Part shown: piece by piece, positions 39,060 to 51,747 of the stretch | How positions within the stretch are numbered: position 1 is the stretch's first letter | Layout of the letters: each line of letters begins with the position of its first letter | NCBI RefSeq assembly: GCF_050947875.1 | Contig: NC_134568.1 | Coordinates: 251,613,767-251,677,766 of the forward strand | Reading direction: 5' to 3' | Length of the DNA: 64,000 nt | Source: Dermacentor variabilis | Lineage: Eukaryota; Arthropoda; Arachnida; Ixodida; Ixodidae | Program-made: the position numbers and the translations under genes | Notes under the pieces: generated by a model | Databases searched by the model: none | Seen by the model: only the letters and a program-made list of their open reading frames with translations | Told to the model about the DNA's origin: nothing

Positions 39060-40090
39060 ATGGGCATGGGGAAAAATTAAAAAGAAACCAATAGTAGAGA
39101 ACACAATATCACACTAAACTGTAAGGTGAAAAAAAGAAAGAAAAAGGAACGCATTCACGCTGACTAGTATGTCTACTTGGAGGTTATCTCAGGTAACAAA
39201 TACATAAATTTATAGCACATCTCTTCGTTGCATTGTCGGAGAGAGTACGGACCAAGGATATAGTCCTTGAACGAAGCGTACTTACATCCGCTCTAAACTT
39301 GAAGCACATGCTCTCGCCTCTGCTGGGCACAAAGCGGACGAGTTAACAGCATGCAGATGCGAGATGTCATGAGCACCTTGTTCCCCACAAGTGCATGAAA
39401 TATAGTATCCAGCGCGCTTAGTTTTACGTATGCGAAGTGGCTGGTCAAGGCGCAACACATAGTCGGAGTCGATGAAACAGAAAAGGGGTAGCGTTCAACG
39501 AATACAGAATCTATCTTTTCGCTTAAACATGCAGCATGATGTGAATGATTGCTCCGTGGAAAGCCTTCTTTTCTTTCTTCATTTTTTTTTTTCAATATGT
39601 GCCCCCATGCATTATACGGCTGAACGGAGGAATAACGTACACGTCGCCGTGCTCATGGGCGATATTTCTTTCAATTTCGCCTGCCCCGTCCGTCCCCAAT
39701 AAGTGTGGCCCGGGCACCCACTGAAATACAGAACAACTTGCGCGGGATGCTGCAGTGTGCGCATGTTCCGCGATTGAAACAACAATGCAACTGTATTATG
39801 TCTTGGCGGGGATGTTCCTCAGAATTTGCAGCGCTGGCTTCGTGTACAAGCAGACTATACCCAGTTCGCAGAAACGTCCTTTGCGGCAATGAACTTGCTT
39901 GCTTCCAGTATGGCACGTAGCTCAGCTGTAGATGCATCTACCGAGAAATATTTCAATAAACGTTACTTATAACTTAGCGCTGGAAGAGCAATACCGTATT
40001 CGAAGCATCCCTGCATCTTTCTCGTAATGCACCTGCCATAACTCAGTTACTGTCGCTCCTATATAATGTATGTTCCGATAACCTTGCTCT
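39060..40090. other. Gene-free stretch, nothing recognised
   Basis: No gene or known repeat recognised. The short frames on both strands lack domains. Confidence 0.4.
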
Positions 40091-40440
40091 GATTCCGGCA
40101 AACGGGGGCGGTTTGCCGGATGGATTTGCGGGGGCGTAAACGTGAGCGGCCGGAGCGGTGCAGCCGCATGATGATGTAGAGTTCAACCAGACAAACACAG
40201 AGCTAAAATTACAGTAACCCACTATATCCTGCTTCGTTGCTGGCACAAATTTTCGGCAGCGGCGTAATGATGAACACGATTACGCCGCTGTCGAAAATTT
40301 ACACCAGGAGCTAAACAGAATATAGTAATCGGCTTTGTGTCTGTGTGGTTGAGCTTTGCACCACCAGCAAGCGCCACGAATCTGGCCGCTCACGTTTACG
40401 CCCCCGCTCAACCGGCAAACCGCACGCGCTTGCCGGATTA
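40091..40440. mobile_element. MITE with hairpin-tipped terminal inverted repeats
   Basis: The ends match inverted: ATTCCGGCAA...GGTTTGCCGG then GCGGGGGCGTAAACGTGAGC on the left, and GCTCACGTTTACGCCCCCGC then CCGGCAAACC...TTGCCGGATTACC on the right. The first about 28 bases of each end can themselves fold (CCGGCAAAC with GGTTTGCCGG). Matches continue inside (GTTCAACCAGACAAACACAG versus its complement) to a core inverted pair, ATTTTCGGCAGCGGCGTAAT with ATTACGCCGCTGTCGAAAAT (40247-40309). No coding capacity. Confidence 0.9.
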
Positions 40441-40821
40441 CCGGACGCGCTAAAATTCTCTAATATCTGCTCATTGCATGTCACCGCGCTTTTTCTTGGT
40501 GTTGTTCATGAAGCCACTGGTATTGCGTTCTTTCGCCATCTTAACGAGATTTTGCGGTATATGTTGCTATAGAAATGTCAAGTGGTAGAGTCACACACAC
40601 TATTTTTTTTTGTCACAAGTGTGTCTTGCGTCAATGGCTTGAGAGCAGCTTTAACAAATAAACAGAAAACGTGTGACAGGGCCCGGGAAACACGCAAATA
40701 ACTTTCAGAGCTACGTGCGAAGTAGATCCGAAACACTGCCAATGTGTGTGTAGTGTTGAGCAACACTGTAGTAAATAAAGGCTGTGATGCTCAAACCTTT
40801 TAAGCAACACTTCATTTATAG

Positions 40822-41550
40822 GATGAGGAGGAATAAACTTTATTTGTGGACCGCAGGTCTGAGACCTAGGCCTCTCTACCTATATATGACGGCCTCGAGC
40901 CCTTCGGTCCTGGCGGCATCTTCGGCCTGCTGGATTGCTTTGAGTTGATCTTCCGGTGCACAGATGAGCAACGCGGTCTCCCACTGCTCTGTGGTCTTGT
41001 TTATTTTATTCTGTGTGGGTGTCCGAGGACAAGCTCAAACCATATGTTGTATGTCCTCCCTTTCTTGACAGGATCTATATCTATCCGTGTAAAGGTCCGG
41101 GTAGTATGTAGCTAGGCCACCGGGTTCGGATATGTACCTGTTTGTATAAGAGGCGCCATGCCGTCGCTTGCCGTCTACTAGCGAGGACTGTGCCGGGGGG
41201 AAATGGGCCCATCCCAATTTATAGAGTTTGGTGAGCTCGTGAAAGCTGGTCACCCGGTCTCTCTCCGTTCCCCGTATTTGTTGCGTGTAACCTGCTCGGC
41301 CCATCAGCTCTCGAGCCAGGTTGTGCGCTATTTCGTTCCTGGGAAGGGAAGTGTGTGCGGGTGCCCATATAACGTGAACGTCTCGATCTTCACGAAAGTT
41401 GGTTCAAATTCTCAGCGCTTCCCGAGATTCTTCCTCTTGCATAGTTTTGACGGCTGTCTTGGAGTGCTTACTGCGACGTTAGCCTCCGTGGAGGATATGG
41501 CCAGTGCTAAGGCAGCCTCCTCCGCCATCTCTTACTTATAGTATACCACC
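40822..41550 (-). mobile_element. 5'-truncated LINE carrying RNase H and a C-terminal domain
   Basis: On the minus strand it begins in an RNase H domain (AEEAALALAISS, then after a frameshift HVIWAPAHTSLPRNEIAHNL, the WxPxHxxxxxNExAH signature). A long linker (YTQQIRGTERDRVTSFHELT...) follows, then CQEREDIQHMV-stop-ACPRTP, where a stop replaces the Trp usual in such elements, then TTEQWETALL and AIQQAEDAARTEGLEAV. An AATAAA motif and the 3' end lie near 40840-40822. RNase H-bearing LINEs belong to the I/R1-type group. Pseudogenised. Confidence 0.85.
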
Positions 41551-41733
41551 TATAGTATAGGCATGCAACTCTACTCCGTTACATGTCACTGTTCGTCGCC
41601 ACTCCGAGTCATATGCAGAACGAATGTCTCTCTCTCTCCCTTAGGTATACCGCTAATTGACTGCGTGATTTAAAGCGGATAGTCAAATGAACTTGAGCGA
41701 GGTCCCGGTGTTTCAAGCGAGCCAGGATCCACT

Positions 41734-41745
41734 ACACACACACAC

Positions 41746-41842
<97 letters not shown>

Positions 41843-41865
41843 AACATGCACACACACTCTTTCTG

Positions 41866-41918
<53 letters not shown>
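41734..41918 (+). repeat. Compound microsatellite (AC)n-(TA)n-(ATCT)n
   Basis: A short AC run, a pure TA run of about 46 units (41747-41838), a short spacer with (CA)n, then about 13 ATCT units (41866-41918). Confidence 0.97.
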
Positions 41919-41956
41919 CCCTGCTTTTGTTTCTCAGCGCAGTCTCCATGGTAGTT

Positions 41957-42193
41957 TTTTAATTTAATTATGGGATTTTACTTGCCAAAACCACTGTCTG
42001 ATTATGAGGCACGCCGTAGTGGGGGACTGCAGAAATTTAGACCACCTGGGGTTCTTTAACGTGCACCTAAATCTAAGTACACGGGTGTTCTCGCATTTCG
42101 CCCCCATCGAAACGCAGCCTCCGTGGCCGCGATTCCATCCCGCGACCTCGTGCTTAGCAGCCCAACACCATAGCCCTCTAAGCAACTCCGTGG
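41957..42193 (-). repeat. Ruka-type tRNA-derived SINE with possible target duplication
   Basis: Near full-length minus-strand copy, tail (ATGGGATTTTACTTGCCAAA) to head (AGTTGCTTAGAGGGCTATGG on the minus strand). GGTAGTT occurs just outside both ends (near 41950 and 42191), a possible 7-bp target duplication. The B box carries one change. Confidence 0.88.
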
Positions 42194-42753
42194 TAGTTAT
42201 GGTAGGCTATTCGCGCACTGCAAGTGGGACGTGCACGTGAAGTTAACTTTGCTGGCGAGAAAATGAACTGTTCTTAGAATAAGGACACGTTTTCTGCTGT
42301 TCTTGTGGCGTACATAGGTATGTTTTGCCGACGCGATCGCCACCGCATGATATACGCACTGGGCCTGGTTGTTTGGAATGTTCAGACATGGTCAGAAACC
42401 TTCTCAGGTCGTGGAAACTCCGATTTGTGCACCATAATTCTAAGCAGCGGCATGCCGTTTCGTGTTTATCGCACGTGTGTACAGCAGCGTGGGTGCAGCT
42501 GGCGCGAAACGCTTACACGTCCAGCGCATATAGTCAGATAACCAAACAAAAGACAGGACGATATGACTTGAAATCCTCCTTCGTATAGAACAGGTCATCC
42601 TGTGAGTCTTGTTTTGACATGAGAGAGAGGGAAACAAGCTTCAATGGTATGCTGGAGATGTTAGCCTGGCTGTTCGCCTGACATGTTACTCTATGTGCTT
42701 GGTGATGATTGTGATATGTACACACTAATAAACACCTTTACAGCATGTACAGT

Positions 42754-42781
<28 letters not shown>
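42754..42781 (+). repeat. (CA)n microsatellite
   Basis: About 14 CA units. Confidence 0.95.
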
Positions 42782-42785
<4 letters not shown>

Positions 42786-43324
42786 GCATGAGGCATGTGC
42801 CGAACGCAGGTGACATTCTGGCGCGTCGTTTATATGACGTTGCGAGTGCAGCGGAATCAATACTTATGCAAAGTTAAATGAATTGCTGTTCGCGGTATCG
42901 CGCAAGATTTAAAAAAAGAAACTACGGTAAGTTAGCGCGAATGATTACTGAGCAAGAAACAGTTGCTTGCAACCCGCCTCGACCGCCTTAGCGGGCGTTT
43001 CGCGCCCAAACAGGGCCGAAGTCGACTGACAACGGCAGTAGCGCGAAACGATAGTACTGAATATATACGTACCATACAACGCGAGAGAGACATAGACAGA
43101 AGGATACATTCAGTGCAGCCTGCAGACTTACACCACAATCTATACGAAGGACATCTCTCCCGCACATGAATGGTGCACTTTCTATTCAACACAACAACGT
43201 GCCACTGCTCAATTCAGGGTCCCCGATTTATCTTCGAACGACTGAAATGCGCTGAAGGAATATTAATATTCCGACACACCGCCCATCAATTAGCCTGCTG
43301 CTCTCCCTCTCGAATAGCGCCCAA

Positions 43325-43790
43325 ATCTAAGCAAGTCAATGTCACACATTTGGAAAACGGTGCAAGGTCTGCGTTGCCTTCTGGAACGGCGTTTTCCATT
43401 CAAAGCGCTAGAGCTTTTCAAAGGGCGGCAAGACATCGATGTCGCAGAAGAGCTTTGTGCGCGGATGGCAGACCAAGCGACTCGTCGAGATTCTCCAGCC
43501 CGAGCTGACGGCCCCCATTGCCGTGATTGCCGCATGGACCTTCCTTTTACAATGGAGGAGCTCGAGGCGGCACTAGCTCTCTGCAGGCGCTCATCGTCTC
43601 CGGGTCCAGATGGTACATCATACCGAGCCTTGTGCTATCTCGGAGAATCCGCACGGGTAGCACTATTGAGTCTCTACAACACCTCATGACAGGAGGGAAA
43701 TGTTCCTGACGAATGGAAAGTGAGCCGCCTGGTGCCAATCTTGAAGCAGGGTAAATCCCCGCTAGAGCTCACTACTTCGGTTTTTGAAAG
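43325..43790 (+). mobile_element. LINE reverse transcriptase fragment, N-terminal part
   Basis: Encodes FTMEELEAALALCRRSSSPG and PDGTSYRALCYL, then LLSLYNTS-stop-QEGNVPDEWKVSRLVPILKQ. This is the start of a LINE reverse transcriptase: the SxPGxDG block, the LYN segment and the GxxPxxWKxSxxxPIxKxGK block. The stop replaces an expected Trp codon (TGG to TGA at 43687-43689). The RT is lost after about 43780, and the sequence passes directly to the tail repeat below, which suggests a large internal deletion. Confidence 0.85.
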
Positions 43791-43799
43791 AGACGGGAT

Positions 43800-44005
43800 T
43801 GGACAAGCGGCTGTGACAGTGAAATCACGTACCACGCCAGAGTGATGGACTCTAACGGACGATGTGTGTGTGTGCTGTGCTATGTGCTCTCTCTCTCTCT
43901 CTCCCTTCCCCATCTTTCATCCCCCCATCCCGCTCCCATGTGTAGGGTAGCAAACCGGTTAACCTAAACTGGTTAACCTCCCTGCCTTTCCTTCTCCACT
44001 TTTTC
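43800..44005 (+). repeat. Retroposon 3' UTR/tail repeat, copy B
   Basis: Starts with TCTAACGGACGATGTGTGTG and a CT microsatellite (43887-43903), then AGGGTAGCAAACCGG and CTGGTTAACCTCCCTGCCTT, shared with 22990-23085. Its position after the RT fragment suggests it is the 3' UTR of the same LINE family. Confidence 0.65.
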
Positions 44006-44228
44006 CTTCCTTCCTACCTTCCTTCCTCTCCGTATAAAACGAGACTGAGAATATTTTTCACGGCACCATGTACATATACCATCTCACCGCTGGAGATTTT
44101 TTTTTTTTTTTTACTTGGTTCTCCCGTTCCCTCTTTTGAACGTCAGCTTGGTCAACAAGGGGAAGCCCCCGATGGCTGGGGCGTCCAGCATACCGCCTTT
44201 TTCCTTACATGTCAGCATGTGTTACCAC

Positions 44229-44231
44229 ATT

Positions 44232-44286
<55 letters not shown>

Positions 44287-44480
44287 TTTCAGTACTGCCG
44301 GTCTAGGTTCAGACCTCAGGCAGGAGTGGGTTACAGTTGTTTTCATACAAGTGTAACAAGGCCGCTCTTGCGATTGCTGGCGGCGCACATGCGACCGCAA
44401 GGAATGCTCTGCATGAGCGCAACAGTGCTCGAGCACGGCACGCGCGAGAATAGCGCCTGTCTCCCTCAGGCGAGCCCCGC
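44229..44480 (-). repeat. Minus-strand retroposon end with (AAAT)n tail
   Basis: A pure (TTTA)n array (44229-44289) is the (AAAT)n tail when read on the minus strand. It is preceded there by CTGTAACCCACTCCTGCCTG and AGGTCTGAACCTAGACCGGC. The minus-strand frame just upstream ends LLHLYENNCNPLLPEV-stop, which looks like a decayed retroposon coding end. Family not established. Confidence 0.5.
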
Positions 44481-44489
44481 GCGACTTCA

Positions 44490-47254
44490 CACGACCGCCG
44501 CCGAGAGTGCCGCCGGGTGCTCGGCCGAGGAGAGGACACGGGCAGCTGGCATGCGAGCCGGACATCGCGTTACTGCAGGGAGATGTTTTCCGCGCGGCAC
44601 TTGACTCTGAATCGGGGTCACGTCGCGTCGCACTCCTCGCGTAATTCCCCCCGCAGTTGTCGGGAGTTTCCCTGCCGCGGGCGCTCCGCGCGTGTGGTAA
44701 TACGTTGTCACAAGCTCGTTTGCGCCCGAACGCGGGCTGAATGGCCGCGCGCACTGCAGAACACGATTTCTCCGGTCGCAACAAAGATCAAGTTGTGCGC
44801 CCGAAATGGAGCTGTGCACGCGCTGCGCTAATTAGTGTTGGCCTAGAGCGACACTTGAATTGAAGGCATGTCGGCTCTATATTACTGAACACGTGTCTTA
44901 TCTATATATCGCGCGTGGGGCACCTTGCAGTCGGTGACATATATACGACATGTCACCGGTACAGGGTCGCGTTCTCGAACAAGTTTCGCAGTCGAATGAA
45001 ACAGTATTTTGCTTGTAATTTGAAAAGCGTGGTTGTTCTACTCGGGAAGGAGCGGGTTACACTGGTCTTTCTGTCTTGTAATGCAGGCTGCTAGAAGCTT
45101 GGCCTACTGAATTTCCTTTTCTCAGCTGTGTGTCGAATTAAACGTTCCATAACGGTGTAATTCACTACCTTCCACAACGAAGTCAACGTTGATCGCCTTT
45201 TACCAAATATAAGATTACGTTATATATGCTCTGAGATTAGCAATACGAGGCGCGTGCACATTGACGCACGCAAGCTCGCCGCACACATAAACACACACAG
45301 TTCAATTACAACTAAACGTTAACTTTTCGAAAGAAAGCGACGGTGTCAATCGCTTTCTTCGCAAATGTTGCGACCATATTCTTCAACGATTCTATTCAAT
45401 TTGTAGTCTTTTTACCCTTCATCATTGGCTCGCGTTCTACCGCGGCGCCGTTATCGCCATGCCTTCTCAGCGATACGGGTGGCAGGAAATGACCGACCCA
45501 CGCCGGAGGAGAAAAATTCTTACAAAATATAGCACCCAATTTAGACAAACACCTTCAAACGTTACGCCCATGAAAAGGGAAAGAGAGAGAGAGAGAGAAG
45601 GTGCAAAGGCGGAGGTATTCACGAAATTCGGAGGTCTATATACGAGCGTCGATTTCAAGCAGCAACTAATGCCACACCGTGCGTGGTCGCGAGACCAGGC
45701 AGCGCTGCGGAGACAATGCAGCTCACAAAGCGCGCGCAGCGGCTGCACATCGAGGCGCCGAGTGTCGCCAGCCGATGTCATCGGCGGTGTAGTCTTCGCA
45801 CTTGCGTGTACGGCCTGTCATGGGAGACGAGCGCGCAGGGCGGCCGACGCACGCGTATACCAGCTGCGACGACCACACATGCATGCGTACATGGTTACGG
45901 GTTTCGTCCGCGCAGCGTTCGCCCCAACGCGAGGCGGCGGCTCTTCGAACGCAGACGGGGCTCACGGAAACCTGGCCGACTTTACAGCGTCACGACGCGC
46001 GTACACATGCGCGCACACACGGCACCTGAGTGCGCAAGTGTCGCGAACCTCTCACTGCCAACGCATCTCGCTCTCAGACGACAGGCGTCGGGGCGTCACC
46101 TTTGATAAATTTACTCGCACGCCGCGCCGGCCAGGGAGGCACGCTGACGCCTTCGGCGTTCATTGTTCGTCCCGCGATATAGACGCGTGATACGCGTACG
46201 GGGGACTTTTGAGTATAAGGTCTCTGGGGACGTGCGCTTATTTTATTCCTCCCGTTAAACAAGCTCACTCTAACTCGCAGATCAGCGCCTGGGAAACCCT
46301 CTCTCGTTTCTTTGTCTTCTTTTTTTTTTCTCTCCCTGGCTTGACGCATCATTAAACTGTCTCGAGACAAGCATAAACGCACAGATACGTACGTACACAA
46401 GCACGAAATTAGGAGATAAGCTCTCATCAACCAAGTTTGCATGCACTTTTTTCACATGCTTGTAAGCATATTGCCCTCCAACTGAGAAAAATACCATGAC
46501 TAAGGAAGTACTTAGGCAAATAATGCAAAGCTCGTATACGCTCTGGTGAAACGCACTTAATTAAACCAAGCGAAGGAATATAAAGGGACGCGCATCGAGA
46601 CAAAGTGAACGGACAGTTGGTGACCTTCAGCATCTAAGGATTTCACAATACACAGCGCGCGGTTCATGCGGAGCTTGACATGTTCTCTTTAAATTCATGC
46701 AGCCGTGACAGATAACACTACAGTTATCTTTGCGTGTTTTCGTCTATTATAATTTGTTGTTCATAGTGTCAGCTTCTTCACTCTTTTGACACTGCGCTCG
46801 AAACACAAAACATTCGCAGCCATGTGTACGCAAACATAGCTGCCGCGTCCGCATTGTAGAAATATCAACTAAGCGCCTGCTGGATGCGCATTTCATAGAC
46901 GCAAAAGTGGTATACGAGCCTGTATATTCTTGTTGAGTTAGTGTGATTGATATGAAAAGGCGCGATTGCCTGTGTAAATGTACGCTCGAAAACTACGAGA
47001 ACACGCCGTGAGACATGCCAGGAAGTAAGCTATATGTATAAGTCAAGCAAGCGCATACGTGACACTGAGCAAGGACAAACGCTAGGTCTGCAACTATCTT
47101 TTGCCAAGGAGTGGCCAACTTAAATGATGGACTCCGACATCTGGTCTCATACCCATTTAAGAAAGAATAGGGGACAAAAAGAAACGGCAGAACTACGTGT
47201 ATGAATGTGACAGAGCCGCACCCACCTCGCTAGAGCATATCCGCACTGGGATGT
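44490..47254. other. Gene-free stretch with GC-rich patches
   Basis: GC-rich patches at 44450-44830 and 45650-46190 keep overlapping frames open, but none has a recognisable domain. A (GA)n run lies at 45582-45598. Otherwise nothing recognised. Confidence 0.4.
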
Positions 47255-47642
47255 GTGACGGTTTACAAACAGCAAAAGAAATCTCAGACGACGGGTGGCA
47301 GCGCCCCATGCCACAAGTCTAAAGTGCAAGTTGGCACTGCAAGTTCACAAGCAAGCGCACATCGGAGGCGAGCAGCACAGAGCCCTGTCAGCATGTACGC
47401 CAGCCGTTTCACAATTATTCCTATCTCCCGCCCATATTCTGGTGCGATGCGCTATAGCCGCTTGCATGGGGTTCTCGAACGCGACTTTTTTTCTGAACCT
47501 GGCCCGTCTCTGACAGATTAATGCGATGAGTCTTTCTACACCGGGACCCTTGGTCCCGGCGTAGAAACTTTGGGACCCTTGTCTGTATACCATATCTTGT
47601 AACCAATTGTTATGAACGAATAATAAACTGAAACTGAAACTA
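47255..47642 (+). mobile_element. Probable LINE 3' end with (TGAAAC)n tail
   Basis: An open frame ends at TGACAGATTAA (about 47521). It is followed by a strong hairpin (TTTCTACACCGGGACC with GGTCCCGGCGTAGAAA, 47533-47567), then AATAATAAAC and three TGAAAC units. A short tandem tail after AATAAA is typical of LINE 3' ends. The peptide is too short and worn to assign a clade. Confidence 0.55.
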
Positions 47643-48890
47643 TGGGACGCATCGTTTACATGAACGCGATGCGACACGGGCGAACGACGCGTGGCAGCGT
47701 TCACTGCAAAAACTTATGCGTGGCTCTGCTATCACAAACCAGTGGAGCTGGGGGAAGGCCAGTAATGTAGTGCCAAACCGCACACAAGGCACACGAGCGC
47801 CAGCAACGCGTCCCTACGGCGTCCGCCAGAGGCGTCTACTACGGCGTCCGCGATTCGCGTGGCCAACGCCGTAGTTGACACCGCAGTTGTCTCCACTCTG
47901 TAAGGAGCGGCGGGTGAGGAGACCATCGAGGCACCCTAGCAGCCACTTCAGAAGAACGCCCCTCCTCCCTCGCCTGATCCCCCTGCCTCGCGCGCCACAG
48001 GAAAGGGCACGCATCCGGACCACGTTCCTCGCTCGCGCGCGCGCGCCGCTCCTTCTCCCCCGCTAGGTTCCACCCACCCTCGCCGCGTCGCTATGCTGCG
48101 CGATGCTATTTTTATACTCTGCTTTCACTCTCTTTCAGCTCTCCCTCGCCAGCTCGGCGAAGCTGCGCACGTCAAGAGAAACCCAGCGAGCTCCTAACAG
48201 CTCCACTGCAAAAGCACTGTGGAAAGACCTGGTTACATTCGCTGCAATATACCACGAAGGCAGTAGCATTGTCCATATAGAAGGAATCCTTGGTTAGAGT
48301 AGTTTCAAACATTAACCAAAGCAGCTGATTTCTGAAGTTACTCAGATGCTTTCATAACGTAAGCTATATATAGTAGCCTGTCCTACGCGTGCGCATGCGT
48401 GGTTAGATTTGGTCGGACCATCGCGCGCTAAAATGTGTTCCACCTGCTGGAATCTCACAGTACAATAATCTACTTGCACTCATGATCACTTCATTAGCCA
48501 ATCCGATCGGCTGCCATTTCGAGTGAGCTCCCATTTCGTAAAAACATGGAACAGTATTCTTGGTCAGCATGTCTTTAAGATCTTCTGCGGCGACGAAACG
48601 GTAGTCGTATAGTCTTTATAGGCCTGTGCGCCATACCGAGCCCAAAAATGTCCAGAACGCATATGCCAGCAGGTTGAAATGCTACAGCGTCGCTTTAACT
48701 ATGTCGGTCACATTTAAAATGCTGTAAAGGCGATTTGCGCCTACAGGAGATGACACTTGTCTGAAGAAACATACTTCCTCAGCACGTACTTTATAGGTTA
48801 TGATCGATGCCTCAGATTTAGCTGTTTCAAATCCAGTCTGCAAAGGCCACATTTCTACGGTGGCAGAAGGCAGAAACTACCCTGTACCGT
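47643..48890. other. Gene-free stretch, nothing recognised
   Basis: A moderately GC-rich patch at 47800-48170, then AT-rich sequence. No gene features recognised. Confidence 0.4.
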
Positions 48891-48960
48891 GCTTTGGTAT
48901 ACGCTAAAGAACCCCATCTGCCCAAATTATCCCGGAGCCACATACGCCATGGTCATCAGT
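48891..48960 (+). repeat. Ruka-type SINE fragment
   Basis: CGCTAAAGAACCCCATCTGC, ATTATCCCGGAG and ACATACGCCATGGTCATCA follow the SINE body with many changes. Confidence 0.55.
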
Positions 48961-49027
48961 GCAGCTACGGGACGTTAGAGCTCCTCTCCACTTCCCCGAC
49001 CCCGTCTTTTTTTTCCTTAAAAAAAAT

Positions 49028-49241
49028 AGATTATGGGGTTTTACGTGCCAAAACCACGATTTGATTATGAGGCACGCCGTAGTGGGGCACTCCAGAAATT
49101 TGGACCATCTGGGCTTCTTTAACGTCTACCTAAGTCTAAGTATGTTTTCGCATTTCGCCCCCATAGAAATGCGGCCGCCGTGGCCACGATTCGATCCCGC
49201 GACCTCGCACAATACCATAGCCACTAAGCAACCACGGCGGG
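49028..49241 (-). repeat. Ruka-type tRNA-derived SINE
   Basis: Minus-strand copy with an intact tail, CAAAACCACGATTTGATTAT, GCACGCCGTAGTGGGGCACT and head. It has small deletions at the region of GTACACGGGTG and at the GTGCTTAGCAGC step. Confidence 0.92.
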
Positions 49242-50900
49242 TCTTTTACTTACACGAGGACAGCGGACGCAACCGGCTCTCTCTGCCTCCTGTACCTTGT
49301 TTTTTCTCACCGAAGCTGCCCACAGGGATCAACGACAGCACCTGCCATTGATGCTTGCAAATGACCGCACGGATCTGTCCTCGCTTCGGCGAATAATGCG
49401 CGCTTTCATCTCTGCAAGAAGTAGACAGGGAAGTCACAGCTGCCAGAGAAGATTTGACGCGAGCGCAGCTGACGCGCTGCCTTGACCCGAATTTCAGCGA
49501 CACGAAGTGCGCGCCCGAGTGCGAGCTGAGTCACCCGTTCGACCCTGACATGCATATTTCTAGCATAACAAGTTTCCGCGCTATGTTAAATGAGTGGCCA
49601 CAGACCGATGTGAATGGGCCAATAAACTTCAGAGTACAAACATGCGCTGGCAAAGACAGTCGCTCCAATTTTACTTTAGGCAATGCTGTCTTACGTGTAT
49701 GCGCGCAAGCGCACGAATAGACGCACTACGGGGAGCATATAGTTCATCCGGTGTGCGTGGCGCCATGTGAACGGCGTTCCGCCAAGTGGCATATAGAGTA
49801 GATGCATTCCAACACGCGTACCTTTCGCGCACGGCGAGCGCGTGTTCTGTTCCTTACAGAACCAGAGGCAAAGCTGTCCGCTCGAAGGGCAGACACTATA
49901 CACGCACGTGAACTTCCCAGCTCTTACGGACCAGCAGTGGTTCGTTTATTTGTTTTCTGTTGTTGTCGCCGTTTCTTTCCCTCTTTTTTTTTTAAGTAAT
50001 ATTGGGGAAGCAAGTGGGCCCGCATCCAGGTGCCGCGGCACAGTTGAGCTAAACTATGAACGCTATATGCATGCATATAAGGCGTTCGACGAGTGAGGCC
50101 CTTTCCAGCCGGAAAAGAGACACGTACTAAATATAATGCCATCAACGGCTCAGTAAACTACAGTGGCGCGGTCTATGTGGGTTCTAGACCGTCGACGGAG
50201 CGACTGAATCTTTTCGGGTTGTGTTACGGCCACGAAGACTGCTGCCGCAGAGGACTCAAACGCCCTCACCTCTGAGTAACATAGTGAAATACTCGTTCAT
50301 GATCTGCGGTGTTATTACGTTTTCTTTTTCTGTACATCCAGGGCCAGGTGGCGACCTCAAGCAGGACTGTCCTTGTTTTTAGTTCCTCGCAGGCGGAGCA
50401 GCCCACCTTACGATTAAGCGAATGCAATGAACAGGTTCGGTGTAAACTCTATAGGACAGCTGTCCGCAATTCATGAGGAGTTCAAAAAGTACGAACTGCG
50501 AAGAAGATGCGCACGCGATCAACGAAAGGCACGAACAGAAATATTAGTTAACTAAATGGTATATGTTGCACGCAGGCAAGCGTATAAAAAAAAAAAAAAA
50601 CTCATGTCGAGGAAAGGCAAAAGTGAAAATATGTTTATTCGCCACGGCACTGAGTAATTGAAAGCCCCGGTGTCAGCAGGGCGCCGCTCGTGAGAAGAGC
50701 AGCCGCCGCGTCGCAGCACAGGTCCTGGCCGGCAGCTGTCGCGGTTAAACGCGATTCAAATGTGTCGGAAACAGAACGATCCGTCTTTCTGTTCAGGGCA
50801 TGAATGGATGTGCACGCACCGCGAACGAGAATGCAGAACGTCGCAAAGCCCCGTGTTACATGAAACGAGTGATCCACATGGTCCGAGCGGCTTGCATCTT

Positions 50901-50951
50901 CCTTTCTTTCTTTTTTTTCTTTCTTTCTTTCTTTCTCTCTTTCTTTCTTTC
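50901..50951 (+). repeat. (TTTC)n pyrimidine tract
   Basis: Imperfect CTTT repeats with a T-run and CTCT interruption. Confidence 0.9.
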
Positions 50952-51479
50952 AACTTTGTTTTTGTTTTTAGGGGGCGCGGCTGGTGTACTCATATAACCA
51001 TGCTTCTAAAGCATAGAAGCGTAAGTAAAACGCGCCAAGATTTCTGCATCGTGCAACCATTTCGAACAAGGTAGTATACAGTGTCACGAGGTCCCGATTT
51101 AACCGCATAAAGTCCGAAATTCCATTCCACACCAAACAAAGTTTTAAAAGCTCGTTCACAATAATTTGTGATCCCCGAGTAGATTCGTACCAAAAGATAC
51201 CAAAAGATGAAATAATATTTGAGCGAAAAGTTAAATAGTAAAGTAATTATTTAGTCATTGATTTGCTGAGCTATCCACAACTCAAGCGCCGCTTCAGCGT
51301 GCCAGAAAAGCTATACTGTTGGTTTCGCACGACGATTCCTGCCTTTTGAGGTATCAAGCTTGGCGCATCGAAAATGACCCGCTGGGCTTTGTGGGGTTAA
51401 AGGCACACTGACGAACGTTTGGGGCTGGTCAAATCCTTCCGACGATTTTCTTGAGTTGCATATAATATCTTCCTAGGTG

Positions 51480-51633
51480 ATGGGGGCGGAATGCGAAAAC
51501 ACCCGTGTACTTAGATTTAGGTGCACGTTAAGGAACCCCAGGTGGTCAAAATTTCCGGAGTCCTCCACTAAGGCGTGCCTCATAATCAGAAAGTGGTTTT
51601 GGCACGTAAAACCCCATAATTTAATTTTTTTAA
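51480..51633 (+). repeat. 5'-truncated Ruka-type SINE with 13-bp target duplication
   Basis: Starts at GGGGGCGGAATGCG, so the tRNA head is missing, and runs through GGTGCACGTTAAGGAACCCC to CCCCATAATTTAATTTTTT. ATCTTCCTAGGTG is present perfectly at 51467-51479 and 51634-51646. Both the truncation and the duplication fit LINE-mediated insertion, and the lack of mismatches indicates a recent event. Confidence 0.96.
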
Positions 51634-51747
51634 ATCTTCCTAGGTGTGCGCCTTTCTCTGTGTCCACTGTGCTTCTGTTATTTCAGTTCGTTCTATTGAC
51701 TAATAGGCGATACATTTTCCCGCAATTACAATTTCCATAACGTGCGC

